From NCBI GenBank assembly GCA_035610365.1, contig CM069432.1, positions 83,022,520 to 83,086,519 of the forward strand: a stretch of DNA of 64,000 nucleotides, given 5' to 3'. This DNA comes from Aquatica leii. Its lineage: Eukaryota; Arthropoda; Insecta; Coleoptera; Lampyridae. The notes below the pieces were generated by a model. The model was given only the letters and a program-made list of their open reading frames with translations, was not told where the DNA came from and did no database searches. Made by a program: the position numbers and the translations under genes. Shown here in pieces: positions 35,201-47,345 of this stretch (the first letter of the stretch is position 1; every line of letters begins with the position of its first letter).

Positions 35201-36362
35201 CGCTTAGGGGGAAGATTACAATTTTCTTGTTTAAATTATGAATCAAAACGTCAAATTATATTGCCATAAAGTAACGGTATTAATAGCTCAATATGAGTAT
35301 ATACGATTACTACATTGTAGTCACCAAACACTGTTATTTTCATTACGTCAAAAATATCTGCCGTTATCAGGAAAAAATTTAACAAAAAAAGTTATACATA
35401 GTTGTGTTCAGTGTTTTAAAGCAAATCCTACTCCCAAAAATATTTACATGGGCAATTTATCAAGTTTTCGAGTAAATCCGTCTCTTCCATTTTATAATAC
35501 CGGCGTCGATTACGCTGGACTATTTAAAATTCGTGATAGACGTGTTCGCGGATATGAAATTTATAAAAGTTACACGTCTTTTTATCTGTCTTAGTACAAA
35601 AACCATGCATTTAGAGTTAGTCAGTGAGTTAACTGCTGAATGTTTTTTGGCAGCGTTGCTACGTTTTGTTTCTCGTACGGAAAACCTTATAATATCTATT
35701 CAGATAATGGTACAAACTTTGTGGTTGCTAATCGTGAATTAAAACAATTAGTATCATTTTTGAGTTAAACGCTTTAGAAATAAGCGTTCAAATGACTAAA
35801 CAAGATATAAACTAGAAATTTATTCCAGCTAAATCTCCACACTTTGGGGGTATTTGGGAAGCGGGTGTAAAATCTGTTAAATCCAACTTAAGAAAAATTA
35901 TAGGAGACACAACATTGACATTTGAACAATACGTGACACTTTTAACACAAGTTGAAACGATCTTATTCCAATTACTCCAGCCCATTTTCTAATAGGAAGA
36001 ACACTTATAGCAGTACCCGATAAAAATGTAATGAGTACACCAATTAATCTATTGTCACAATATCAGCATATTTAAGCAATGACTCAGCATTTTTGGATAC
36101 GATGGCATAAAGAATATTTGAATATTTGCAGTAATTGCAAATGCGAAGTAAATGGTTAAAAAAATCAACAAATATAGAAATTGGTGATATGGTAATATTG
36201 ATTGACGACAACTTACCTCCTTGTCTATGTAGAATGGGACGAATACTAGAGTTACATCCAGGAAGTGATAATGTAGTACGTGTAGTGACAATAAAAACTA
36301 GCTCTAGTACAATAAAAAAAGCAATTAATAATATTTGCATATTGCCAAAAACAAAAATTTAG
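32281..36362 (+). mobile_element. BEL/Pao retroelement fossil, near-full pol
   Basis: Parts appear in BEL/Pao order: Cys/His knuckle (CKARFFCKICHRKHN, about 32375-32420), aspartic protease (AILDTASQSNFITEKL, about 32640-32690), reverse transcriptase and RNase H regions (about 33180-34720, with the D-D motif region near 33900), the linker before the integrase, integrase (about 35230-35760, with GVDYAGLF and STKTMHLELVSELT), and the C-terminal domain (36135-36362, with LELHPGSDNVVRVV). Host-like flanks start soon after. No pair of terminal repeats was convincing. The copy is broken in many places (well over ten) and appears old. A foldback repeat abuts its 5' side. Confidence 0.85.
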
Positions 36363-36364
36363 TG

Positions 36365-37505
36365 TTGTAGTAATATAAATAATTCATTTATATTTTTTGT
36401 TATAGTTGTTAAGATACAATTTTATATAATAAATAATCACATTGACGTTTTAATAAAAACGAATAAATATCTTATTTAAGTAAATGAATATAATTAATTA
36501 ATATTTCTAAATAATTAATATAGTTCGCAAGTCCAGTCCATAAATATAATAGTAGACACCAGATACCAGAAACCAGAAGCGAACTACAAATTAACCGCAT
36601 TGTAACAGGAGTGTTACAATCCAGCGGCGTGTATCATAATTCCAAGACATTTAAAAATCAAATACATACATATGAATAATTCGGTTATTATGATTTTTAA
36701 TAACAAGCTTTTTTTGTAACATTAACATGATGTTTGTCAAAACTAATTTATGATAATGTACTTGCTTATGTTATCTACTAAATACCTATGCAATATGTTT
36801 GAAAAAAATACAAGTGGAGATTTAAGGGAAAAGATTTGTTTATAAATTATTTAAGAATGTACTGTCACCGCAAATGTATTACTTTTTAAGAGCACCTACT
36901 TATTTTTTTATATAAACAATTGCATATTAAAAAAGTGACGTCAAGAAACTGATACATATGATAGTACGCTACTGTAGTCTAACCGCGATCCAAGGGGCGG
37001 AATTTTACATAAATGCGTTCTTACCTTGATCTTCTTTTTAGCTGGTTACAGTTATATTGATAATGATAATTCTCTTGAACAAATTTTTGACTTTTTAAAT
37101 CAAACTTAGAAACTTCATATTCAATGTTTTGATAGGTTAATTAAAAATTAGTATCCTTTTTTGTCAATAAATTACTATTAGATCCAAAATTGTTTTTAAA
37201 AACGTCTGACGGAAATTAAGAATATTTGCTTCCAGTCTTTTATAAGTAATTAAACATAGAAAAAAGATAATACTTTTTTGACTATAAGTCTAAATTATTT
37301 AAAAGTAAATAAATATTACTTTTTCTTAATCAATATAGTAGATTAACTAGGTTCTCTAACAAAAATTGAAGATAATAAATTATGTAAAGCTCAAATAATT
37401 AACCTCCGTCTTAACTAACCATTAGCAAAAGGTTCACGTTTAATTATATTAAATGCAAGCTTGATAGTTGATGAACTATGAAAAAAGGTTAATTAATTTT
37501 AAATT
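36365..37505. other. Stretch without recognised gene
   Basis: AT-rich. Holds the palindrome TGTAACAGGAGTGTTACA (36601-36618), of unknown meaning. No coding similarity. Confidence 0.35.
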
Positions 37506-37509
37506 TAAC

Positions 37510-37705
37510 CCCGAAGAACGTATTGGTTATTGATAATGCGCCTTATCATAATAAAAAAACGTAAATCAATGCCCAACATCTGTTACATGAAAGTTCTATA
37601 GCGTAGCCTATGTCAAAAATATATGGAATTGGAACCCAAAGCATCCGGACCTGAACTTTGTTAAAGTAATGTGGCGTGCTATGAAACACTATGAAGTTGT
37701 TAAAA
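37510..37705 (+). mobile_element. IS630/Tc1-like DDE fragment
   Basis: PKNVLVIDNAPYHNKKT (37502-37555) matches the second catalytic Asp region (V-I-D-N-A-P-Y-H). After a gap of about 70 bases, WNWNPKHPDLNFVKVMWRAM (about 37627-37688) matches the third-residue box (W-P-x-x-S-P-D-L-N-P-I-E-x-x-W). The usual spacing is roughly kept across a frame change. The N-terminal half is not visible. Confidence 0.6.
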
Positions 37706-38560
37706 CGTTAATTTTAGTATATATAGAATTCTTCTTTTGCACTTGTTTTTATATAAATACAAAAAAAATTATTGCATAAAACAAAATATTTTTTTTTACA
37801 AAGTGGTTTAAAATAACGATAAAACATTCAAATTTAAATAGGTATAAAAAGTCTTCCTTATTAAATTTAGTTAATTTTTTTTGTTTTATTAATTTTTAAC
37901 ACATTTACAGTTGCAAAAACTCGAATAAAAAATGAGATTAAGGCATTTCAAAACTAAAAGAAAAAACTTCAAAAAACAGTGCACCGAGTTCAAGGAAAAA
38001 ACACCTTTTAAAAGTATTAGTTGTCTTTTTATATACATATTTAAATTGGTTTTAAAGTTTTTCATAATAATAATTTGTAAGTAAACTAGGCAACTCATAC
38101 TACAAACAACCAGTACTAATTGCATATTATAACAATAATTGTCATTTAGAAACTAATATAATTAGAAATTAAAAAAAATTTTTTTTTTAGATATTAAAAA
38201 TAATTTAAAAACAAAAAAGATTTAAATTTAAAAGTTTAGATGAGGCATGTACAACGTTACGAAATAAACAGTCAAAGAACTAAATAATTTTGTTTCTTCC
38301 TCTTACTGTACTAGTGAGTGAAAGAGCAATGCCTTTATGCTTTAAAATTTATAATTTGCATACAAACGGCTAATTAAAGAAGAACGTTTAGAAAAAAGCA
38401 ACGATAATACTTGTTTGAAAATTTATTTGCAAATTTACGAGAAACAAATGAGAAAAAAAATTTTTGGTATAACTGTTAAGAGTAACGTTATTTATTAAAA
38501 TATCACATTTTTGCACTAAACGTGCATGTGCAAGTTTTTAAAAAATAATTGATAAAGTTT
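37706..38560. other. Stretch without recognised gene
   Basis: AT-rich with A and T homopolymer runs; nothing recognised. Confidence 0.4.
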
Positions 38561-38850
38561 TCTATATCTATACATATAAAAATGTTATGTTGGTTTGTGT
38601 ACGCTTCAAAAACTCAAAAAGTTCTGCACCGATTGAGTTGAAATTTTAACATGATAGAAAATCCGCATCAAGGATTGTTTTTATCTATTTTTTGCATCAG
38701 TCACATATCTGCGACCGCGAGAAAACAGTTTTTTTAACGATCAGCTGTGTACCAGTGACCGCGCCATCTGCCATAAACGAGGAAAACACTCGCTGACAAC
38801 CGCAATAGTAATGACGCAGTCACATGAGAAACAATTTCGTTCCCAATTAC
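38561..38850 (+). mobile_element. Helitron-like 5' end
   Basis: TCTATATCTATACATATAAA followed by AATG matches the TC-starting 5' end seen in many insect Helitrons (TCTATATATATAAAAATG). It is followed by the typical phrase CACCGATTGAGTTGAAATTT and a GC-richer block to about 38830. The 3' end (hairpin plus CTRR) was not found, so the length is unknown and the copy is probably non-autonomous or truncated. Confidence 0.5.
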
Positions 38851-40335
38851 ATTGTTTATTTACAAAAAAATTTGCATCTGACTTTGATTATTATACAATC
38901 TGAATTAAATATTCACTTAAATCAAGAATTTTTGTTGTGATAGTGTAGTGATCGAACTGCGCCTTTCACCAAATCGTAAGTTATATTTTATATCAAAGAT
39001 GGACAGTAAAAATATTATTAACTGACAGGCAAAATAAAAGGACTTATTATAATTCAAGTGGATTTCTAACAGAAGTGAGTGGTTATATCTTTTTTATTAC
39101 ATCTAACACGTAGACGTAATTATATTATTTATTTTGGATTAACCTCACTTTTAATGTATATAAATATAATTACATTAAAACTAGCAATTATTAATTAATA
39201 CGAATGTCAATATAGTAAACATCAATTAATTTCAATAATAAAATCAAATAAACTTTAGTAATAATCTAATACCTAAAGAAGTAATGTCAAAATGAAAGTC
39301 GATGTGATTTGCATAAACATATTATTATAAGCATAGATACGAAAAAAATACACGCAGCGGTCAAAAACAACAAAATTAGTTCTGTCATTAATATTTTGAA
39401 ATGTCAAAGATTTATTTTAAAAAACTCATTGTCATAAAATTACAAAATATCTAAAGAGTTCTGTTTAACAAAAAATCAAGATGGCTATTTTTGCAGTTTT
39501 TATTTGTTTTGCTACTTTGTAAAGAAATGATCTAGCAACAATGGTCGCAGAAGTCACGTGAGTGTATGCATTGGTTCTTTCCCGCTTGAACGTTTTTGTG
39601 ATTTTGATTAACTGCTTTTTCTTTTATTTTTTTAATTTCGTGTTGCAAGCTATCACATAGGTAAATTATTGTTAAAAAACGTATTGTTACAAATTGAATC
39701 AAAGCGATTATAATTTAGGTCTAATGTCGGTAGTGCAACTACTTGAGTCATAGCAACTTCTTCGTTAACATACTTTAGTTAATATCATATAACGGCTATG
39801 TAGAATTAATTGGAGATTAACAACTTGTACTGTCTTCACAATTAAAATCGTAGCTGACCCTATTAACGAGATGACCAGTACGAAAGCTATTAATAAGATA
39901 TCTACAATTAGTTCTACATAACAATTTAAGACTTATTGAGGCGTGATTTGGTGCACCCCTTAATTATTATCTTAACTGCATTAGAGTAGGTATCCTTCAT
40001 TGTTTAAACTCTGTTTCATATTAAGTACAACAAATTTTCTAACGCTCATGTTAAATCACGTTGATCGTTAACCGAGCCCTGTTTTATTGGTACAATAAAA
40101 CATGTCCCAGTATATGATAACAATTACTTTATTCTTTGGTTGATTTTATTAATAAAGCTTCAATAGTTTAGTAGCATCATTTAAATGTATATTTGAACGT
40201 ATGAACAAGAAAACAAAATTAAAAACACATCTGAGTTTATCAACTAGACATAAACAAAGGCTAGTTAATAAAAAAAACAAATTTCGAATTACAAACAACT
40301 TACCTATCTAATAACATTGGAAAAAACATATCAAA
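38851..40335. other. Stretch without recognised gene
   Basis: AT-rich, possibly including the body of the Helitron-like element. No coding similarity. Confidence 0.35.
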
Positions 40336-40339
40336 TGAA

Positions 40340-40915
40340 GCAAATTCTGTGTAAATGATACAAATAATGAAGCTGGAATGTCTCCACGAATGGATTTAGG
40401 TTTCAATTTTCCAAATACAGATAGTGAGAATGGATATGTATCTAATGAATCCGCATTATCTTCTACAAATATGAAAAATGTGACAAATAGCCCACCAGTT
40501 TCTTCCAAAAATAGTGTTAATGATGATGATATTGGAAACATCCTGAAATAATATTATATCTAAATTAGAAAATGGGCATTATATTCACTTCGGGTTAAAA
40601 GGTGCAATGAAAGATGTAGTTACGAAAGCAAGCAATTTACAATGCATTAAACTATTAATCAATGTTGATGGTTTACTTTTGTCTCGTTCATGCAATGCTT
40701 GCCTATGGCCTATATTATGTTTTGAAATTGTTACCAAAAAAGTCTCTGAAATAGGATTGTTTCATGAAAAACCAAAAAATTCTGCTAAATATCTTAAACA
40801 GTTTGTAGAAGAAGCAATATTTTATGTTACAAATAGTTTTTTTAATGAAGGAAAAAAACATGTCATTAAAATCTCTGGTCTTATATGTGATGGGATTTTG
40901 CGAGTTGAGTTCTAA
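40340..40915 (+). mobile_element. CACTA-like (Transposase_21 type) N-terminal fragment
   Basis: After a Ser/Asn-rich stretch (40340-40540), the frame from about 40565 reads KLENGHYIHFGLKGAMKDVV, then LLINVDGLLLSRSCNACLWP near 40650-40710. I recall the same pattern (Y-x-H-F-G-L, then I-N-x-D-G-L-P-L-x-K-S-S-x-x-x-x-W-P-I-L) in animal transposase-domain proteins related to CACTA/EnSpm. The first catalytic Asp would be in NVDGL. HVIKISGLICDGILRVEF (40860-40913) fits the later V-x-x-x-x-C-D-A-P-A-R box with the usual D kept. From 40607 it is open for 102 codons and ends where the next region differs. The rest of the transposase is missing. Confidence 0.55.
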
Positions 40916-41159
40916 TGTTGGCATTAGTAAACAAGTGAGCTGACTACAAAATATTTGCATAATAAATTCAAATCATATTCAATTGTTTTAGGTTTTGTAA
41001 ACTTCACTCCACTAAGATCTTTTTATTGTAATAAAATGTTAATTAAGTTTTAGAGAAAGAAAAAGAAATAATTAGCTTTTAATAAATAGGTTACAATCAA
41101 AAAATTTTTACAATTATTATTGCAATTTGTTAGGTCAAAACGGAGTTGCAAAGCTCTTA

Positions 41160-42550
41160 AATTAGGCTGACAAATGATACATTACTTAAAAACAATCCTG
41201 ATGTAGATTGTGTCAAATTTAAAAACACGAATTGAAGGTTCTCAATACTTACAATTTTGCTGCAATATAGCTTTGTGTTTTTCATTAGGAATGAAGTTTT
41301 GCAAGCTGAACATGGAGTACTAAAATCTCCCTCAAAAAAACAAAAAAGTGGTAGTTCCAATAACATCTTAAAAAGAAAAATTCATGAAATTTATACCGTA
41401 GACAAAAAAGTTCCAACATTGAAGATTTTAGTTCAAAATGCAGAAGAAAGTTGATAACTGTGGTGGAACAGATACTCTAAAAAAATCGTTATATCAAATT
41501 GGGTTTAAATACAGAAAATGTCACGGCAAAAGGAATTTGTTAATGGAACATAATGAAAGAAGAAGAAAAAACCTATTACGTACTTAGATGAAACATACAT
41601 TCATACATCATATGGGGTTAGTAAATCCTAGCAACCAGAAGACAAACCTGGTTTGTATCACACAGTCAAAGCTGGACAAAGATACATAATTGTTCATGCA
41701 GGTAGATCCTATAGATTTGTGAAGAATGGACTATTAATTTTTAGATTAAAAAGTAAATCTAGAGACTACCATGATGACATTTTATGCAATGGATGGAAAC
41801 GCAGTTAATTTTAAATTTGCCTCTTAACGGTATCATAGGGCACAAATTGTCAAGGTACAAAAAACTAGACATTAGAGAATGGTTGGAATGTAATGGTCTA
41901 TCAACTATTAATGACATAAAAAAAGCGGTTTAGTGAAACAGTGTAACATTACCAAAACTTATGTAGTTGATGAATTACTAAAGAAACATGGACATACTGT
42001 GTTACATTTGCCACCTTACCATTGTGACCTGAATCCTATTGAATTAATGTCGAGTTTGGTGAAACATAAAGTGGCAATGAACAATGTCACTCAAAGCAAC
42101 GCAGAAATAGAATGTTTTGTATGAAATGCGGTCTCTGAAGTTACTCAATCTGATTGGAATAAACATTGTTAACATATAAAACCTTAAACTTTCGCGGTTG
42201 TTATGTTTATTATTAGAAGCGACTTTCGGCTTAGACCGCGTCGTAGTTAATCACCCAGACTTAGGCTTGGTCCTAGTCTCTCTTTGAGAGCCAAAACAAG
42301 AAGTAAAACTTGGCCTTTGCCGTATTGTCGTTTGTGAACCCAAGCAAACTGACGTTTTGCAGGACATTGCAGCTTGCATTTTCAGAGTAGTAAATGTCAC
42401 TGACATTTACCACCATTTAGCTGATGAAATGTGGGAACGTGATGGTCTGTTGGATAAAACAGTGAAAAGCGTGTCTTTTAGAGTGAACACTGGTTCATCA
42501 GATGAAGACAGTAATGATGGAGAAGATCATAATAGTACTTTTATTTAAAT
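41160..42550 (+). mobile_element. IS630-like transposase, largely covered but broken
   Basis: This is the most complete of the IS630-like copies. IRNEVLQAEHGVLKSP (about 41285) and KRKIHEIYTVDKKVPTLKIL (about 41370-41430) are the HTH linker region. LYQIGFKYRKCHGKRNLLME (about 41490-41548) ends the second HTH. YLDETYIHTSYGVSKS (41580-41627) holds the first Asp. RYIIVHAGRSYRFVKNG (about 41682-41732) and SKSRDYHDDI follow. The second Asp region (DNAPYHS) is missing between about 41800 and 41840. ECNGLSTINDIKK, then HGHTVLHLPPYHCDLNPIEL (41982-42042), give the third residue. WERDGLLDKTVKSVSFRVNT (about 42432-42490) ends the protein. The flank at 43140-43235 resembles that of the copy at 814-2157. 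Breaks in several places make it inactive. Confidence 0.8.
42172..42400. mobile_element. CG-richer insertion in the IS630-like transposase
   Basis: The transposase reading is lost after SDWNKH (about 42168) and resumes at HHLADEMWERDGL (about 42409). The roughly 230 bases between have about even base composition, unlike the host. They include CTTTCGGCTTAGACCGCGTC and no coding. The reverse complement holds GGGTTCACAAAC, a weak B-box-like string, so a SINE is possible. The family was not identified. Confidence 0.55.
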
Positions 42551-42559
42551 TAGTTTTCA

Positions 42560-45143
42560 ATTTTTAAATATATAAATATTTTTGAGGTGGTCAAAGAGAA
42601 AGAATCGCACAAAGTCTTGCAGTAGAATAGTTAAATTGTAAGAGTTAATTGACTTTAACATAAAATTTATGTTGTTATTTATTATAATCCAATGCATAGT
42701 TTCTGTACAATACTGCTAAAATTTTAAATATGTAATATTAATGAGTATAACGTAGAAAACTGCCAAAGTTTTGTGTCGGGATAATTACAGTCCAAGAATT
42801 AATTGTTTTTCTAATAACATTTATGTTTTGTTTTAATGTAATACATATTTATTTTATTATTGCTAAAATCTCATAATTTTTTTAAGTACAACTAAGTAAA
42901 TTTTTCAAGTTTTGTAGCACTATATATAAGGATGAACTTTATTACTCGAAATTGTAGGTTATGGTTATTATATTACCAATCAGATTACTACGTTAGTACA
43001 ATACCTGCAAATTCCAGTAATCAATCTAAAAACGTGATTTTATTCTTATAGATTGTGTAAAATAATAGATAAGTAATATTAGTTATTATCTCTGAAACTA
43101 CCGAGCAGTAGTATTTTAATAGATACGTCTTATAATGCATATTACGCAACTTAAAGAATTTAAAATAGCACCGAAATACTTTTTACTTGGAATGTATTGT
43201 CAAAATTAAAGCGCTTACAGTCACGCCCTTTTGCATCAGTTATATTTAATATTTTAACAGCCGAATAATTCTTATGCTGTAAATCTAGCCAGCACATTCG
43301 TGTGGTTTTTTTAAGTTATACTTGATTACTTACTTAGGTTTAGGGTGGGTTACGTTTTTGAAAATGCTTGTAGATAATGTCAATGTTTTCAGATATCATT
43401 AAAGCATTATGTAGGTAACTACCAAAATATTTTGGAGTTAACAAATAAATTTCGTGGATTTTTTAATTTTCTCATGCCCTGTAAAAAATTACGTTTTGCA
43501 GAGATTTTATTTCAACCTTTTCTTGGCTTAGTCTTTAGCGATTTGTCGAGAGAATACTAATGCTAATTATTGTTTTAATACAAGGACTTTAGTCGTGTCG
43601 ATTTTTACAGATTTTCCTTCGACAGAAAATAAAACCTAAAAATAGTAATAAGATTTTGTTGTAATTAAAGAATCATAATAATTATGTGCGTTTACATTTA
43701 AATTTAATATAGAAAAACGCTTCTAGAAAAGTTTCCGGTTTAGAATTTTTCATGGATTAAATTTCTTATTTTAAAACTATTTTTAAGTTACTTACAATAT
43801 TTGTATGTACATGAAACATGATACATTTGTGTATACTTAATAGTGAATACAAAAATAATAAACACATACACGTTTTAACTAAATAATTTAAAGTTGCCAT
43901 GATTGAATTAACATTATAATAATTAAAAAAATTGTCCTGATTTGCAGTTAAAAAATTTGGGGTTTGAAACATATTTGAAACATATTTTTGTTTTGTGTGA
44001 ATTGAGATTTGGTATTAATAAAGCTACTAAAGGAACGATTTTTTTGCTAATTAATAATCAACGTAAAATAATATTATTTGAATATGTGTAGACACCAAAA
44101 ATACTAGTATCATCTAGTATGATTTAACGGATATGTTACGATCAACTTCTAGTTACTAGTTACTAGTTGTATTTAGCCGTCTACAATGCCATTACTTTTG
44201 CATTCATTAAATAAAAAATTAGTTAAGTTAATATAAGTCATGGTAATATTTTAACTTTAAATACCCACGGTAAGAAAAAAAAATTGTCTTGTGAACTTAC
44301 TTTTGATACAAAAAATATGTTATAGACGGATTTGAAATCTAACACGTTATTAACCATTGAAAAATTAAGCTAAAAATTGTCTTTCACGAGAAGTCAAGTT
44401 ACTAATGTATTAAAATACTTTCATTTTTAATCATACTACGTTGCAATAATACCATTTTAAAAGAAAAGGCACCAATAAAGGAACGGCCTACATAGAGTAT
44501 AATATATGGAACATCTATTGGTATTGGAGGCAACATATTGTAAGGAGGCGGTACCTTACATACTAAGTATCTTATGAAAAACTGGTTTTATCTATGCGTT
44601 ATAGTGCATTTACAGAACATTTATTTTACTCATTAAAAACGGCGAATAAAGCGACTAGTCATGTACTATATACACTATGATAAGAAATAATTGACACATA
44701 AAGTTAATAATGAATAAGTATAGAGGGATTGACTATTACCAATTATTATTCTGGTTTGACATTTTGATTGAAACCAGAGGGAACTAGCAAGTGTTAGGTA
44801 CTCTAATTATTAATTCATTTAAGAAAACCAAATCTTAGATTAATTACCTACATGGTTGCCTTAAATAGCAATAATAATACTTATAACAATAATAATTTTG
44901 AGTATACTTTAATGTAAATTACCGTTTTGTATCTACTAATTTTTGCTAATTAAATACTACTATAATAAAGAATTAATAGTAATTGGGTGCTTATATAGAA
45001 AATCACTTTTAATGATTCGATTTTATTTAATTCATTGATAAGAATTAAAATTTTTTATTAGTTCGGGCAGTTATTTTTATTATAAAGTCAAATGTTTTTG
45101 GTTACTCTGTTTTCTGAATACACTTTTTTAGATTTGAAATAAT
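42560..45143. other. Stretch without recognised gene
   Basis: The first part (to about 43235) is the non-coding tail of the IS630-like element. The rest is AT-rich with no similarity. The string AGTTACTAGTTACTAG near 44152 is a short tandem repeat. Confidence 0.4.
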
Positions 45144-46504
45144 CAGGTCTATTATGTATCACAAACTTTATTTTAAAGGTGACCGTTATGAGATAACATA
45201 AGGGTTTTCGGCAAACCGGTATTACGTATCGTTTTCACAAATCGTTATTTTAACATGAACTTTAAAATAATGGTTTTCATAACCATTAAAGTTTAAAATA
45301 TAACAAAAGCTTTGATAGGTGACGTTAAGATAGTGGTTAGAAGAAAAAATGGCTTACAACAGATTAATTAATGTTTTTATTCTAAATCAATTAGAAAATG
45401 CGGATTGTAAGTATTTGTTTATGTATAATTTATTATAAAAATGTTTATACAATTACTTTTATTTTTGTTAAAATAAACTTGTACAGGCGATAGTGGCTAT
45501 CCATTACAACCGTGGCTGTTAACTCCGGTAGAAAATGCAGAAGTGAACTCTCCACATTAAAGCAAGAAACTGCATTGAAAGGTGCTTTGGTGTAATAAAA
45601 AGTAGATTTAGATGCATTTTAAAACATAGAACACCCAATTACAAACCTGTAAAATCTGCAAAAATTGTTTATTCTTGTGTGATTTTGCACAATATGGCAG
45701 TAGAAAGTAAGAAACCACAAGAATTTGAAGAAGAAGCAACACCGCAAAGAGATCGGATTGTAGAACATCAGAACAGAGATGTTATAGGAGGTAACTGTTG
45801 CAGTGTGTTACAATGATCAATTATTTGTTTTTATTTACAGATGATAACTAGTTAGCTGAAGGAACGAGAATTCGCAAATTGTAATTCAAAGTTTTCATTA
45901 ATTTTATTGTAAGTTAGCTAGTAGATCTTTGTAAATATTTATTTTGAAATTATCAAGTTATTTTTTTCTTAATAAATATATTCTAATAGATTATTTATAT
46001 TTATTTATATGTTTAATTTATAAAATTACTAATTACAAAAACAAAAAAACTAAAAATCATCTAAATTGCCAAATGTTTGAAAGTGCACTGCTTTTCATAT
46101 TTGCGTCGTTCGCCAACAGCATTTTATTGTAAACAAATGCAATCAGTTCTTCATACTGAAAACGCGTGGTTTTTTTTTTGCTTTTTTGACATTTTTTGAC
46201 GTTTCGTTGAAATAAAACTAAAATCACGGAAAGTATAAACAACATAAATCATGTTTTTGTTTTGAAATATTGCTATCTTTTTCCGACAAACATGAGTTGC
46301 ATAACATTTTTCTTGCTTTAAAACTGCTCAAAACTTACTATCCTGTTTAGCATTAAAAATAACGTTTACTTTCGAGCGTTGTTTTAAAGGTTGCTACGTA
46401 ATACCATTTCAGTAATAGACGCTAGGAAATCAATTATGTTGAAACTTTATTTTAACATAAAGGTTGACCCTTATTTTTAAAGGTTGTGATACATAATAGA
46501 CCTG
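45144..46504 (+). mobile_element. PIF/Harbinger element with TIRs
   Basis: CAGGTCTATTATGTATCACA (45144-45163) is repeated inverted at the right end, ending CCTG at 46504. The left is flanked by TAAT and the right by ATTA, so a TWA-type target is possible but not proved. Between them (45485-45800) lies the C-terminal part of a HARBI1-type DDE transposase. GDSGYPLQPWLLTPVENAE holds the G-D-S-G-Y-P box with the second catalytic Asp. It is followed by ARNCIERCFGVIKSRFRCIL, where the Glu is the third catalytic residue, and IVYSCVILHNMAVE. The N-terminal half is missing. A possible Myb-like second gene lies on the other strand. Confidence 0.8.
46057..46210 (-). pseudogene. Possible Myb/MADF-like second ORF of the Harbinger element
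   Basis: The minus strand reads KKTTRFQYEELIAFVYNKML then LANDANMKSSALSNIWQF. Harbinger elements usually carry a small Myb/SANT-like DNA-binding protein in addition to the transposase, starting with a basic stretch, an aromatic-rich helix and a K-x-W motif. Position and orientation fit that layout, but the similarity is weak. The frame seems shifted in the A run before KKTTRF, and only the first helices remain. Confidence 0.35.
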
Positions 46505-46989
46505 ATTATATGACTACAATAAATCACGTACAGCACTGTAAGATCTAAAGTATTTTAAGTATTAACTAAAATTCTGTTATAGTACAGCACTAAAATTTAT
46601 GCATCAAAAATATATCATTTTATTGTGTATGTTCGCAAATGTTTATTTTAATACACACCAGAAGCTATAGAAATGATAAATAAGTTTTAATTAAATATTA
46701 CATAATTATTGCTAAAAAAGAAAAGCAACTTTTTACGCTAACTTAAACTAAAGTACACTCAGGTGCAACAAAAAGTTTACATTTAATAGTACGCCGTTAA
46801 CTCGCAAAATGTGTAATGTTTGACTTAATATATATATATCATATCATGATACCATACATAGATATTCACTTCCAGGCCTACTGTTTTATTTTTTCTTCTG
46901 TTTTTCAAGACTGCGATAACAACTGATTAAACGTTAACTTGATTTGACAGGAAACCGTTATACTGTGTATTTTTAAATTTTGTTTCTGC

Positions 46990-47345
46990 TATGACCTTAA
47001 ACGTTGCAAATTCTGTAAAAGCTGTAGAAAATGGTCGAAGTTTGCATTATGTCGGTAGAATTCTTCAATGTACTCATGCAGCGCCAGCGATATGAAAATG
47101 TGTGCAAAGGTTTTGAGAGACTGATAGACACATGCAAATACTAGGATCTGGTAAGAAAAAAAAACTACTATTGATGATCATTTGTCAATTGAGGCAAAAA
47201 AATAAACTTGATGTAAATGTAATAACAGTTTGCCAAAAGTTAACGGAAACAAGAAGAATTTTAACTAATAGACCAATGCTACTTCTCTGTGTAGAAGCAG
47301 AGAGGGCTTTGATTGCTTTGTAAGAAACCGCTGGAATATAGTATG
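46990..47345 (+). mobile_element. Tc1-like transposase, N-terminal HTH fragment
   Basis: MTLNVANSVKAVENGRSLHY then VGRILQCTH (about 46991-47080) matches the first HTH of one Tc1 lineage (R-A-V-x-L-I-E-x-G-R-S-x-R-Y-V-A-R-x-L). CVQRF, ETDRHM and PGSGKKKKTTIDD (about 47100-47180) match the R-F-x-E-T-G-x-x-x-R-R-P-G-S-G-R-x-R-x-T-T-x-x-x-D bridge with its GRPR-like hook. KLTETRRI fits the second HTH. No DDE part follows. Frame changes show decay. Confidence 0.6.

Noticed and set aside
36601-36618. TGTAACAGGAGTGTTACA as an end of a terminal repeat of the BEL/Pao fossil
   Set aside because: It is a short palindrome without a second copy on the other side of the fossil.
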